64,000 bases of DNA, taken from contig NCSJ02000062.1 of NCBI GenBank assembly GCA_002812745.2, positions 1-64,000 on the forward strand, given 5' to 3'. The stretch is from Scytalidium lignicola. Taxonomy: Eukaryota; Ascomycota; Leotiomycetes. Positions 13,868 through 23,239 of the stretch are shown in pieces; position 1 is the first letter of the stretch, and every line of letters begins with the position of its first letter. The position numbers were made by a program, and so were the translations under genes. The notes beneath the pieces were generated by a model. It made no database searches. It saw only the letters and a list, made by a program, of their open reading frames with translations, and had not been told where the DNA came from.

Positions 13868-13980
13868 AGGACATTGTAATATTATATGTCCTAGTTTTCC
13901 ATAAGTATAATATACAACTCTAAGGATTATCAAACAATTCTTAGCAATATGTCCTGGTTTCTTATATTTATAATAATTGA
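13868..13980 (-). pseudogene. Gag nucleocapsid double zinc knuckle relic of element D
   Basis: The minus strand gives YYKYKKPGHIAKNC and then YYTYGKLGHIILQCP. These are two CX2CX4HX4C knuckles in which the first two cysteines of each have become tyrosine (TGT to TAT), while the His and the last Cys remain. The change is G-to-A on the coding strand. The position is upstream of the reverse transcriptase relic, as expected for Gag. Confidence 0.8.
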
Positions 13981-15168
13981 ATAGTTATTAAGTTTATATT
14001 AATATTGTGTTTACTCTTGTTAAAAGAGCTTTTTAATACTCTTTGTTATTATAATCCCTTTCTTAAACTAGGAAGTATGTCTTTACTTAAGGTAAATCAC
14101 TTTTATATTACTCTTTACCTTGTTTGTATTCAGTATTCTGAGTGTTCAATTACTTTATATCTTCTTTCTAACTTATATTTATGTCTTAGAACTTGTTAAC
14201 TAGTATAATAAGGTCTTTTTAGGTGATTAACATATTATTATACTTTATAATTGATTTTTAGAGTAAAGGTATAAGCTTTGTGAAGAGGTTATTTCATTAG
14301 TATATATTTATTATAACAAGTATTTATTCCTTTAAAGTATTCAAGTATTAAGTAAACATTTTAATACTTTGTCTTACTCTTATTATAACTTTGTTATATT
14401 CTATGATCATCTTCATCTACTTATTATTCTTATCTCTTAAGAATATAAGTAATACCTTCTTAAAGTTGTTTTAAGTAGTTATGTTAAGTTTTAATGTCTT
14501 TTCCTCTTTAATCTATTCTACCCTTAAGACTTCTTTTAAGTATAATATTCTATATATTATTCTGTTTATGTTTATGTTGTAATTGTCTTAACAAGTACAA
14601 AATGCTAACTTGTAATCATATATAAAATCCTGATATTCTTTTAAGGATTTCCCTTTAAATAATTTCAAGGGTAGAAGATGTTTTAACTTGTTAATATATA
14701 AGTAAGTAGTTAAGCATAGTCTAAATGTTATTATGCTAGCATTTTGCTGAGGTAAACATGTTAATGTATCTTAGAGTATTCTTGTTATATTTCTTAAGCT
14801 TTTAAGTTATGGACTTCATTCTAAGTATTGTTATAATTATTCTTATTGTGTTAATACTTCTTATATCTTGTTTTCCAGCTTTACGTCTGCCTTGTCTTTA
14901 GCCTAGCATTGTCTTTTTAATTCTTCATTTTCTCATTCCAATTCTTACAAGTAGCATAGTCATTCTCTTCCTTTGGTAATCCTTATAGTTTGAACTGTCT
15001 CTTTGACTTCTTCAGTTTAGGGTACTAGCGTCACTGTCCCTTCTTGTGTAATAACTCCCTCTTATGTTCCTTTTCCTAGCATCTCACTTGTTGAAATATT
15101 TGCTATGCACTTAGTACTACTTACCATTCTCAACTATAATAGACTACCTCCTTGAAGAAGAGTTAGGA

Positions 15169-15373
15169 TGTTATGAACCCAAGACAAGTAATAGACAATG
15201 AACCACAGGCTAAGCGATAGGTGAGCTATAGTAAGTATTTACCCTTATACAAACTAACTCTTACCCCTTACTTCCCCCTTTGTTCCTGCATATATACATA
15301 TATTACGTTCACATGACCTGCTGTAACCAAGACCTCTTAAGGCTAGCATACCGACGTCACCTAACTCCTAACA
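15169..15373 (-). repeat. 5' LTR of gypsy element D (less mutated copy)
   Basis: 205 bp, from TGTTATGAAC to CTCCTAACA. It keeps many C and G residues lost in the partner LTR at 8,042-8,246. Copia copy B resumes immediately after it. Confidence 0.88.
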
Positions 15374-17107
15374 CTAACCTTGTTAATATAGTAAAAAACA
15401 CTTTGATATAGAATTCCTCTAGTAATTTTATTTGTTTGTAATAGCTTTTAAAAATTATCAACTTATATTTAAAGTTATTAATTACTTTATTGTACTTCTA
15501 ATCTTCTATGTATATTTTAACAATATTAAAGACTTATTTTATGTATATAAGTCAGGTTAAAGGTAATAATAATATACTAAGTTTATAGTTAAGGTTATAA
15601 TTTTATTATAGTTTATAAAATTGTTATTTACTTTAAGAGGTTATAAAGGTATTTAATTCCTAGCTTATAAATATAGAATTAAGAACTTTAAAGCTAATTT
15701 AAAAGTTTATAAGTTAAATGGTTTTAAGAAGTATAATAACTATAGAAGTGATAAGTCCCTTTTAAAGGTTATAAAAGGTATCCTTAAGATCTTCTTTGTT
15801 TTATATATATTATTCTTCTTCTTATAATATGTTTACAAGGGTTTAAGTAATTATAATGTTCTTGTTATTATATATTACTTGTATATTACTACAATAAAGG
15901 TAATTACATAAGCTTTATAACTCTTTTTATAGAATTGCTTTAAAGTAGTCAATAGTAAAGTCCTTGAAATCATCTTAGAACAAGTCTTAAAGGTTTGTAT
16001 TACTTCTTTTGTTGAAATAGTATTTATAAACCTTAATTTTTAAAAATTCAAGCTAATTATTCTTTGTAAGTTTAATTGTTATTCCTCATTTCTATTTCTC
16101 AATTTGTACTTCTCAGTTTACCCTTATAATGCTCTTCATTATCTTTATAACAGTTTCTAACTTATTTTCTCTTGTATTCCTTGTTATATCTCCTATTTCT
16201 ACTATGTTTATTGTTATTCTTAAGCCTTATACATATAGTCTACTAGTATCAGTACAAGGTACTTGATTGATTGTAAAACAAAGCTAGTTATGCATAAGTA
16301 CAAAGAGTATTTACTTGCAAGTAATAAACTTTGTAATCATAAAAGCTTAGACAGAAGTTTTCAGGAGTATAATAACTTCTTAGTCTTTTTGATCATAGAG
16401 TTCTATAAACTTCTAAAGTTCTCTTATACACTTGTAAAGGCTTATGGTTCCATGATAAAAGTGGAGGTAAGGTGAAAGATTATGGTTTTGGTGGTTTGAC
16501 ATGTTGTTTCTAGTCTGTGAGAAGAGTAGTAAAGAATGTAAGTAATTTTTGAATAGAAATCGATGAAAATGAGATAGGAGAGTAGTTTTTCGAATAGAAT
16601 TTAGTCAATTAGCTGACTATGTAACTCTGTAAGTAGACTACTAAATGTCCAACCAAATGTGTTGTTTTTGGCAAAAACAGGTTTAATAATAACAACTACA
16701 AAAGTAGACTACTAAATGTCTAACCAATCAAGTTGTAAGTTGACAAATAACTGTTTCCCCCTTTGACTAAGGTAAATTGTAACTCTGTAAGAGGACTACT
16801 GAATNTCTTACTGAACAGGTTGTAATCTCCTAAGATTCAGCTTTAAAAGAGGATTACCGAATGTTTTACTGATTAAATGATAATCTCTTAATCTGTATGT
16901 ACAAACTGATCAGTGTTAATTCACTTGTAGCACAAAGTACAATACACAATTATACATAATATACTTGTTATATTATTTTATGGTTGTTGTACAATTAAGA
17001 GTAGGAGAGTGAAGTTGTAAAAGCTTTACTCACTCTTATTACCTAATCAGGACTAGCTTACAAGGGTATGTGAATATCATATGTACATAATCATTATTCT
17101 ACTAATA
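15374..17107 (-). mobile_element. Copia relic copy B, 5' part only (LTR plus Gag region), minus strand
   Basis: It begins on the minus strand with the LTR at 16,914-17,107 and runs leftwards through the leader and Gag region. It aligns in reverse to copy A 2,642-4,190. It stops at 15,374 within Gag: the minus-strand AACAAGGTTAG is interrupted by the gypsy LTR, whereas copy A continues AACAAGGTTAGCAAAAGG at about 4,182. The rest of copy B is not on the other side of the gypsy element. Confidence 0.75.
16914..17107 (-). repeat. Copia LTR shared by copies B and C (RIP-mutated)
   Basis: It aligns without gaps to the intact LTR at 20,021-20,214. I count about 42 differences in 194 bp, all transitions, and all but one in the C-to-T or G-to-A direction from the intact copy. 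It serves as the 5' LTR of copy B and as the 3' LTR of copy C, both on the minus strand. Confidence 0.88.
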
Positions 17108-19433
17108 CTTGGTTATAAGTTGTAAATTAACATATTAACATTCTTAAGTAAGTGAAATTCTAATATTGTTCAATTGTATAATACTCTTATTAAACTTGAT
17201 TCCCTTATTAATAATTAACATTTCATGTTCTTTTATTAGNAAAATTAGCCTTTTTTAGNTATTCTTGCTTAAGTTCAATAAATTAAGTATCTTTAACAAA
17301 CAAAGTATTATTAGTTTTAAAGGCTTATAATACTAAAAGGTTTAGTATTATATAATAAGCAAAAGTCATATATTGATAATTTTATAACAAGTACTTTAAT
17401 ATAATAAGAGTAATAAGTTTAGAATTAATGATTTTCAGTTTTTTAANACTTTATAAAGTAACTTTACAATTTGTAAAATCAAGCTTTTATAAAGACTAAG
17501 TTGCTTTATAAGCTTTAAAGGTAATTATACATAGAAATCCTAATTCAGCAAAGTAGTAAACTATATATATACTTGTAAAATGTCTTATAAGTATAAACTT
17601 ATGTCTTTGTACTTTATAATAATGATATAAAGAATAATATACTAGCTAATATGTTAAATAATAAGTAATTAAATCAAAACAAGCTTCTTTTATTATTTTT
17701 ATAAACTTGTACTATAAAGTATGACNTTTTTAAAAGCNTTTTTTAATTCTTTTANTTTTTGATTTTGTCTACAAACTTAACGTTAAATATATATATATAT
17801 TATTAAGTATATTTTAAGAGTTTATAATTTTGAAAANCGCTTTTTTCAAGTAATTCTAATATTTCAACTTAACATAAAGTTATAAATTAAGGTTTTAGTT
17901 TTTTTTCTTATAAGAAAGTAATAATTTCAAGGTATTTGTAAAGTTTTCTATGTTTTTGCTTTATAAGTAGCATTGATAGTGAAATAACAATTATAATCAA
18001 TTTGTTAAGTTTCTTTTAGTATTTTTCAATGATTATAANTTTTTAGCTTTGGTTTTGATAATTTAATTCTATTAANTTTTTTTATAAGTATAAAGTATAG
18101 TTTTATAACTATTAACTTGAATAGTATATTCTTATATAATAATGTTAATATGCATATTTCTTTGTTTATACTTACAAGTTTGTATAACTTTTCCTAACNT
18201 TTTATTTTAACTTGTATTTTTTACTCTTTACATAAGAATATCTACAAAGAGTTTAATGATTACAAAAGTAATAAATCCTTTTTAGAGGTTTAGAAGAGTA
18301 TATTAAAAGTCTTCTTTACTTTATAAGTATTATTCTTTCTTTTGTATAACATTTACAAGTATTTAAGTGATTATAATATTCTTGTTATTATATATTATTT
18401 GTATACTATTATAATAAAGGTAATTATATAATTCTTATACCNTTTTTTTGAGGAATAAGCTTAAAAGTATTAATTATAAAATCTTTGAAATCCTTTTAGA
18501 ACAAGTTTTAAAAGNTTTATATTACTTTATTCATTAACATAGTATTTGTAAACTTTGATAGCTAAGAATTTTTGTATATTTTTTATAATAGTATTATTAA
18601 GTTTTATTCCTTATTCTTACTTCTTGATTAATATCCTTTAATTTATCTTTATAATGTTTTCTATTATTATAATAATAGTTTTTAATTTAGTCTTTACTGT
18701 ATTTTTTATTATTTCTTTTATTTCTTTTATATTTCTTATTATTTTTAAACTTTATATTATTCATTAATATTAGTATAAAATACTTAAGTAACTAAAAAGT
18801 AAAGTTAGTTATACTTAAGTACAAAGAGTATTTACTTATAAGTAGTAAACTTTATAATCTTAAAAGCTTAAACAGATATTTTTAAAAGTATAATAACTTT
18901 TTAGTTTTCTTGATCATTATAGTTTTATAAGCTTTTAAATTCTTCTATATACTTGTAAAAACTTATAATTCTACAATAAAAGTAAAAGTAAGGTAAAAGA
19001 TTATAATTTTAATAGTTTAATATATTATTTCTAGTCTAAAATAAAAGATATAAAGAAAGTAATAGTTTTTAAATAGAAATTAATGAAAATAAGAAGTAAA
19101 AGAATAGTTTTTCAAATAAAATTAGTCAATTAATTAATTATACAACTTTGTAAGTAGACTACTAAATGTTTAACCAAACATATTATTTTTAGCAAAAACA
19201 AGTTTAATAATAACAACTATGAAAAAAGATTATTAAATATCCTATTAATCAAGTTATAATTGTTAAATAATTATTTCCCTTTTCGACTAGTAGATTTCAA
19301 CTTTATAAAAAGATTATTAAGCATTTAGTTAAATAGTAATTGTAATCTTTTAAGATTTAACTTTAAAAGAGAACTATCAAATGTTTTACTAATTAAATAA
19401 TAATCTTCTAATCTATATATATAAACTGATTAA

Positions 19434-19627
19434 TATTAGTTTATTTGTAATACAAAGTACAGTATATAATTATACATAATATACTTATTGTACTATTCTA
19501 TAATTGTTATACAATTAGAAGTAAGAAAGTAAAGTTGTAAAAGCTTTACTTATTCTTATTACTTAATTAGGACTAACTTATAAGAGTATGTGAATATCAC
19601 ATGTACATAACTATTATTCTACTAATA
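19434..19627 (-). repeat. 5' LTR of copia copy C (RIP-mutated)
   Basis: It runs from TATTAGTTTATTTG to TACTAATA and aligns base for base with the intact LTR at 20,021-20,214. Nearly all substitutions are C-to-T or G-to-A. Confidence 0.85.
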
Positions 19628-20020
19628 CTTATTGTTAAAATAATTTAATTTTTTATTTATTAATTATTATTATAAATGTTTTATAAAATAGTTAATAATT
19701 TCAATTATACATTATATTAAGTAAATTTTAATTATACATCATATTAGATATTTGTACTTTAGTATAAGTATACATTATAACTTAAACTTTTGATTAATAT
19801 GATAATATAAATAAAATTTATATAATTAACTTTAAAATTATAAATGTTTTAATTTTGAAAAAGATAAAAGAGTAAAAATTTTAAACTGTATATATTTAGC
19901 TTAATTTAACTTTTACTTATTATCATTTTATTATTACTTTATATTTTCAATTTATTATTATTTTTAACATTACTTTTATTACTCTTTTTCTTATTATTAA
20001 TAATTTTTTACATATCTTAT
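19628..20020. other. AT-rich spacer between copy C and the intact solo LTR
   Basis: 393 bp of A/T-rich sequence with no open frame and no match I could see to the LTRs on either side. It is probably older RIP-degraded repeat DNA. Confidence 0.6.
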
Positions 20021-20214
20021 TGTCGGTTCACCTGTAGCACGAAGTACGGTACGCAATTATACGTAATATACTCGTTGTGCTATTCCATGGTTGTTGTACG
20101 ATTAGGGGTGGGAGGGCGAAGCTGTAGGAGCTTCGCTCGTTCCCACTACCTAATCGGGACTAGCTTACAGGGGCACGTGAATATCACGTGTACGTAACCA
20201 CTATTCTACCAACA
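20021..20214 (-). repeat. Solo copia LTR, unmutated reference copy
   Basis: 194 bp with TGTCGG..CCAACA ends and normal base composition, including many CpG sites. It is the same LTR family as those at 2,448, 16,914 and 19,434. No internal copia sequence adjoins it. Flanking pentamers are CTTAT and ATTAT, an imperfect target duplication. A solo LTR usually arises by recombination between the two LTRs of one element. Its short length would keep it below the size RIP is generally thought to detect. It also marks the sharp boundary between AT-rich and normal DNA. Confidence 0.88.
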
Positions 20215-20982
20215 ATTATTAATAGCTCTTCAGTCGAATCATAAGGTATAATTATTATGATTCCCTTGTATTAGCGCTATAGTATGTACTTGCTTAACGG
20301 AACTGTAATAGCATATCATTGCTGTACGAATTTGGATAATCATATAGAGCTTTGTACTTCTATACTTCTTTAATCAGGAAAACAAAACCCTAAATAACAA
20401 AGCTGGCCTTGTTTTTAGCATCTTATCAAGTCTCTGTATCGTGTTCTTATAGTAGTATCAGCTAGAGACACGAAGTAGATCTTATGAGAAACTAAAAGAA
20501 ATATTTACCAATGGCATTCCTACAAAAATTTCGAGAGTTAGATGGCAAAACAGATCGACTGAAGTCCCCAGTACAAATAAAGCTTCATAGCTAGCTAATA
20601 GGATGATAGGAACTCTGAGGAAGAAAGTGCTAGCTTCTTTTGCAATGATATCAATCGAATGAATAATGGGACAAGGATATTTAAAATATGTAAGATAATT
20701 TCTATTTTAAAAAGACTGAGAATGAATTTCTATCTATGTTGAAACACTCTAATTGTTCTAGGTTTGCCCCCTCTTTATCCTCGGCGAACTCGGCCGAGAA
20801 GACACCCCACAAGTTTCACGTTCTAGCCGACCGATAGCTCAATAACCTACCTACATTTACCTATCGGCCAGCCGATTACTCACGGCCAGAACATATATAC
20901 ACAGTAGAACCTTTCAAGTTGTTTAGTCTCGATCAAATCTCTCATATTTATTAGTTACAAAATATCTCTAAATAATCGCATA
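20215..20982. promoter_or_regulatory. Non-coding border region upstream of the epimerase fragment
   Basis: No gene was seen. Base composition rises gradually from AT-rich to normal. From 20,780 the sequence holds CGG/CCG-type motifs, including a CTCGGCCGAG palindrome and CCGACCGATAG, of the kind bound by Zn(II)2Cys6 regulators. Confidence 0.4.
20780..20798. promoter_or_regulatory. CTCGGCGAA-CTCGGCCGAG motif pair
   Basis: CTCGGCGAA is followed at once by the perfect palindrome CTCGGCCGAG (20,789-20,798). The same palindrome recurs at 21,408-21,417 before the dehydrogenase gene. Inverted CGG..CCG triplets are the usual targets of fungal Zn(II)2Cys6 factors, one of which is encoded at 23,240. 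The link to that regulator is inference. Confidence 0.4.
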
Positions 20983-21199
20983 ATGAAAGTTATATTAATT
21001 GGAGCAACCAGCAGTATTAGGAAAGAAGTTCTACTTCAATGTCTAGATCACCCTGCACCAACCACAATCGTAGCTTTATCACGTCGTAAACTTCCTTCTG
21101 ACAATCGTATGCTAAGAGTTACCTTAAAACTAATTCCAAGGATTGGTGTGATCGTAGTATCCTAGAGGAATTGAAAGATGCTGATGCTTTAAAATGGTG
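20983..21199 (+). pseudogene. Truncated NAD(P)-binding epimerase-like fragment
   Basis: The N-terminus MKVILIGATSSIRKEVLLQC resembles the Rossmann start of fungal NAD(P)-binding nucleoside-sugar epimerase-like proteins, which usually read GATGxIGxEV. Here two glycines are replaced by Ser and Arg, both explainable as G-to-A changes. The frame ends at a TAG at 21,163-21,165. A frame shift then recovers KDWCDRSILEELKDADALKW before a TGA at 21,197-21,199. Nothing resembling the remaining roughly 150 residues follows. I read it as a decayed 5' fragment, probably touched by RIP leaking from the adjacent repeats. Confidence 0.55.
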
Positions 21200-21396
21200 A
21201 TCCTCTGGTTCTGAAATTAACGTATAACAGCTTAATGTAGACAGTGCGAGGCAGCGTAGTGGAGCGAAGGCAGTTCGTTGGGTTTATAATTGCCTTCCTC
21301 TTTTCTTCGGTGATAAGGTGTGGTATTAAATACAGACCGAGCTTGTAGCTGAACCTGTACATTCTCCCTCTGCTGTTAATCATTTGTCTCAGACCT

Positions 21397-21417
21397 CTCG
21401 GCCGGCTCTCGGCCGAG
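21397..21417. promoter_or_regulatory. CTCGGCCGG..CTCGGCCGAG motif cluster upstream of the dehydrogenase
   Basis: CTCGGCCGG at 21,397 is followed 11 bp later by the palindrome CTCGGCCGAG (21,408-21,417), about 125 bp before the ATG at 21,542. It repeats the motif at 20,789. It is a candidate site for a zinc-cluster regulator. Confidence 0.4.
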
Positions 21418-21541
21418 CCGGAATCCATAATATCCCACAACGCAAACACATTCTTAAGTTAGCTACAGACATCACTCTATACAATCATTACCCGCTTAGT
21501 TTCCAAGGCGTATTATAGATCTGAATCAAAACTGTACCAGC

Positions 21542-22711
21542 ATGAGTCTCTCCATAAGTCAGTTAATCCCGCCGGCGCCTCGCTTTACTGAGAAAGACCT
21601 ACCAGACCAGACAGGCAGGGCAAGTCTACTACCCACACCAAATTTTTGAGTTCAAATATTTACAGACAGCATTTAGGTTTTTATAGTGACAGGTGGCTCG
21701 AGTGGGATAGGCAAAGATCTCGCAAGAATCCTCTACTCCCGAAATGCCAAAATCTACGTTGTTAGCCGAACAGCATCAAGAGCAATGAATGCAATCTCGG
21801 AAATAAAGTCCAGAGTTCCGGAATCAAAAGGCGATTTGGTATATATAAAAGTAGACTTTGAGGACCTAGCCAGCGTGAAGGAATGCGCAAGAAATTTTCT
21901 AAACATGGAGGAAAGGCTTGATGGGTTGTGGAACAATGCCGGAGTAATGCTCCCAGAGCCTGGATCTAAAACGAAGCAGGGCTACGATCTCCAATTAGGA
22001 ACGAATACTATTGGCCCGTTCTTGTTTACGAAATTGTTGGCGCCCATTTTGGTATCTACAGTGCAGAAGCAAAAGCCTGGTGATGATGTACGAGTTCTAT
22101 GGGTTTCGTCGTCGGCTGCGGAGATGATTTCTCCTAAGGGAGGAATTGATCTTGATAACATTGACTACTCTAAAAGGGACGCATCCAATGCAGAGAGGTA
22201 CGGAACAAGTAAAGCTGGATTGGTTTTACTTAACCAGGAATTTGCAAGGAGGTACCGGGAAGATGGTATCATCAGCGTGGTTAGTTCTTTTCTCCAACAC
22301 CTGGAGTTCAATCCAGCAGATCCCGTTAACCAAAAAGTGGAATGCTAGTCAATGAATCCTGGTAATCTTAAAACAGATCTCCGTCGCCATTTGCCATGGC
22401 TACTGGCCACGATATTTGGCTGGATGAGCTATGATCCTGTTTATGGCGCATATACTGAGTTGTTTGCTGGGTTTTCACCGGACATTACATTAGACAACAC
22501 CGGTTGTTGGGGTGAGTATAGTTGAATATCCGTATAATAAAGAGATATGTAAGGGCTGACCACTTTTAAAGTTATTCCATGGGGCCGGATATCACAAATC
22601 CGTAAAGATATTGACGATTCTGCTATTCCTGAATCGGAAGGTGGGAGCGGACTTGCTACAAAATTCTGGAATTGGTGCGAGGCAGAAGTTAAGATCTATC
22701 TTGATGACTGA
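21542..22711 (+). CDS. Short-chain dehydrogenase/reductase (retinol dehydrogenase-like), 4 exons
   Basis: This is an NAD(P)H-dependent oxidoreductase of the classical SDR type; the substrate is unknown. Exons are 21,542-21,619, 21,677-22,279, 22,349-22,511 and 22,572-22,711, which sum to 984 nt (327 residues). Visible motifs are TGGSSGIG (cofactor binding, residues about 31-38), NNAGVM, the catalytic serine in WVSSSAAEM, YGTSK (catalytic Tyr and Lys) and VSMNPGNLKTDL after the active site. The ATG at 21,542 gives the usual short leader MSLSISQLIPPAPRF before the Rossmann fold. The first intron starts GCAAGT rather than GT; the other two are GT-AG. The gene looks intact although it lies about 1.3 kb from the repeat nest. 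It sits between the epimerase fragment and the zinc-cluster regulator, a typical accessory-cluster arrangement. Confidence 0.82.
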
Positions 22712-23239
22712 AATGAGTAAGACCTAAAACCTCTTGACAATATCTATTTAGCTCTGGGTTTTAATAAGTCAAATAAGTGGGTTCTTATTTGTCTTGTTTG
22801 AGACAGCGAGGAGACATATTTGGCTTATTTGACTGGTTGGCTCGAATCATTTGTTTATTTTCAAGCCATAATACGTACTTCTCGAGGAGGGAGTAATCCG
22901 TATGCATAACATTTGTATATTAACATATCTACATAAAACTATTTATTTCCATCAAAGTATCCCAAAATAGTTTAGTAATCACGTGCACATACCCCAATAA
23001 ACAAGCCGAAATGAAATCGTTGTTTGGCTTATTTGACTAGGAATTATTTAAGACCGGTTTGATTTGGCTTGTTGGGAACAGCCTTTATCTCTTACACGTG
23101 ACGTAGACACATAAATCTTTCCATCTCTAACAGGAACTTCCAAGCTATTGAGAACAGGAAGCTGTAGCAATTTATAGTACTTTATTACTAAGCCCCGTCT
23201 TTCTTGGCGGCGTCCATTGATAACCGCGCGGTCATCAAA
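22712..23239. repeat. Intergenic region with repeated CTTATTTGACT / AGTCAAATAAG motifs
   Basis: No gene. CTTATTTGACT occurs at 22,824-22,834 and 23,028-23,038, both preceded by TTGG, and its reverse complement AGTCAAATAAG at 22,767-22,777. The outer pair could be the ends of a small non-autonomous DNA element of about 270 bp, but I see no clear target duplication. The last part is the promoter of the regulator gene at 23,240. Confidence 0.3.

Larger units (their letters stand above)
8042..15373 (-). mobile_element. Ty3/gypsy retrotransposon relic (element D), minus strand, RIP-mutated
   Basis: The element is about 7.3 kb, with two 205-bp LTRs and a purine tract (AAAGGAGGAGGTGA on the minus strand, 8,247-8,260) beside the left LTR, so it reads right to left. 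Reading through stops on the minus strand gives, in order, Gag zinc knuckles (about 13,868-13,980), a reverse transcriptase YLDD box (about 12,614-12,654), an RNase H region (about 11,900-12,110) and an integrase zinc-binding region (about 11,040-11,170). Reverse transcriptase before integrase is the Ty3/gypsy order. The flanks do not form a target duplication: TTATA on the left, CTAAC on the right. The left flank is copia copy A and the right flank is copy B in the opposite orientation. The element is dead. Confidence 0.85.
16914..19627 (-). mobile_element. Copia relic copy C with large internal deletion, minus strand
   Basis: LTRs lie at 19,434-19,627 (5') and 16,914-17,107 (3'). Between them the minus strand carries the leader and early Gag region (19,433 to about 18,240), then the integrase C-terminal tail and reverse transcriptase region (about 18,235-17,200). 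Compared with copy A, about 2.6 kb covering the rest of Gag and most of integrase is missing. The junction at about 18,235 joins sequence equivalent to copy A near 3,840 with sequence near 6,430. Confidence 0.75.

Noticed and set aside
16263..16475. Plus-strand frame of 70 codons
   Set aside because: It lies on the antisense strand of the copia copy B Gag/leader region. The recognisable relic reads on the minus strand.
1..20214. Centromere or other functional AT-rich domain
   Set aside because: AT richness here is explained by RIP on identifiable retrotransposons. Nothing in the sequence alone indicates a centromere, though fungal centromeres can look similar.
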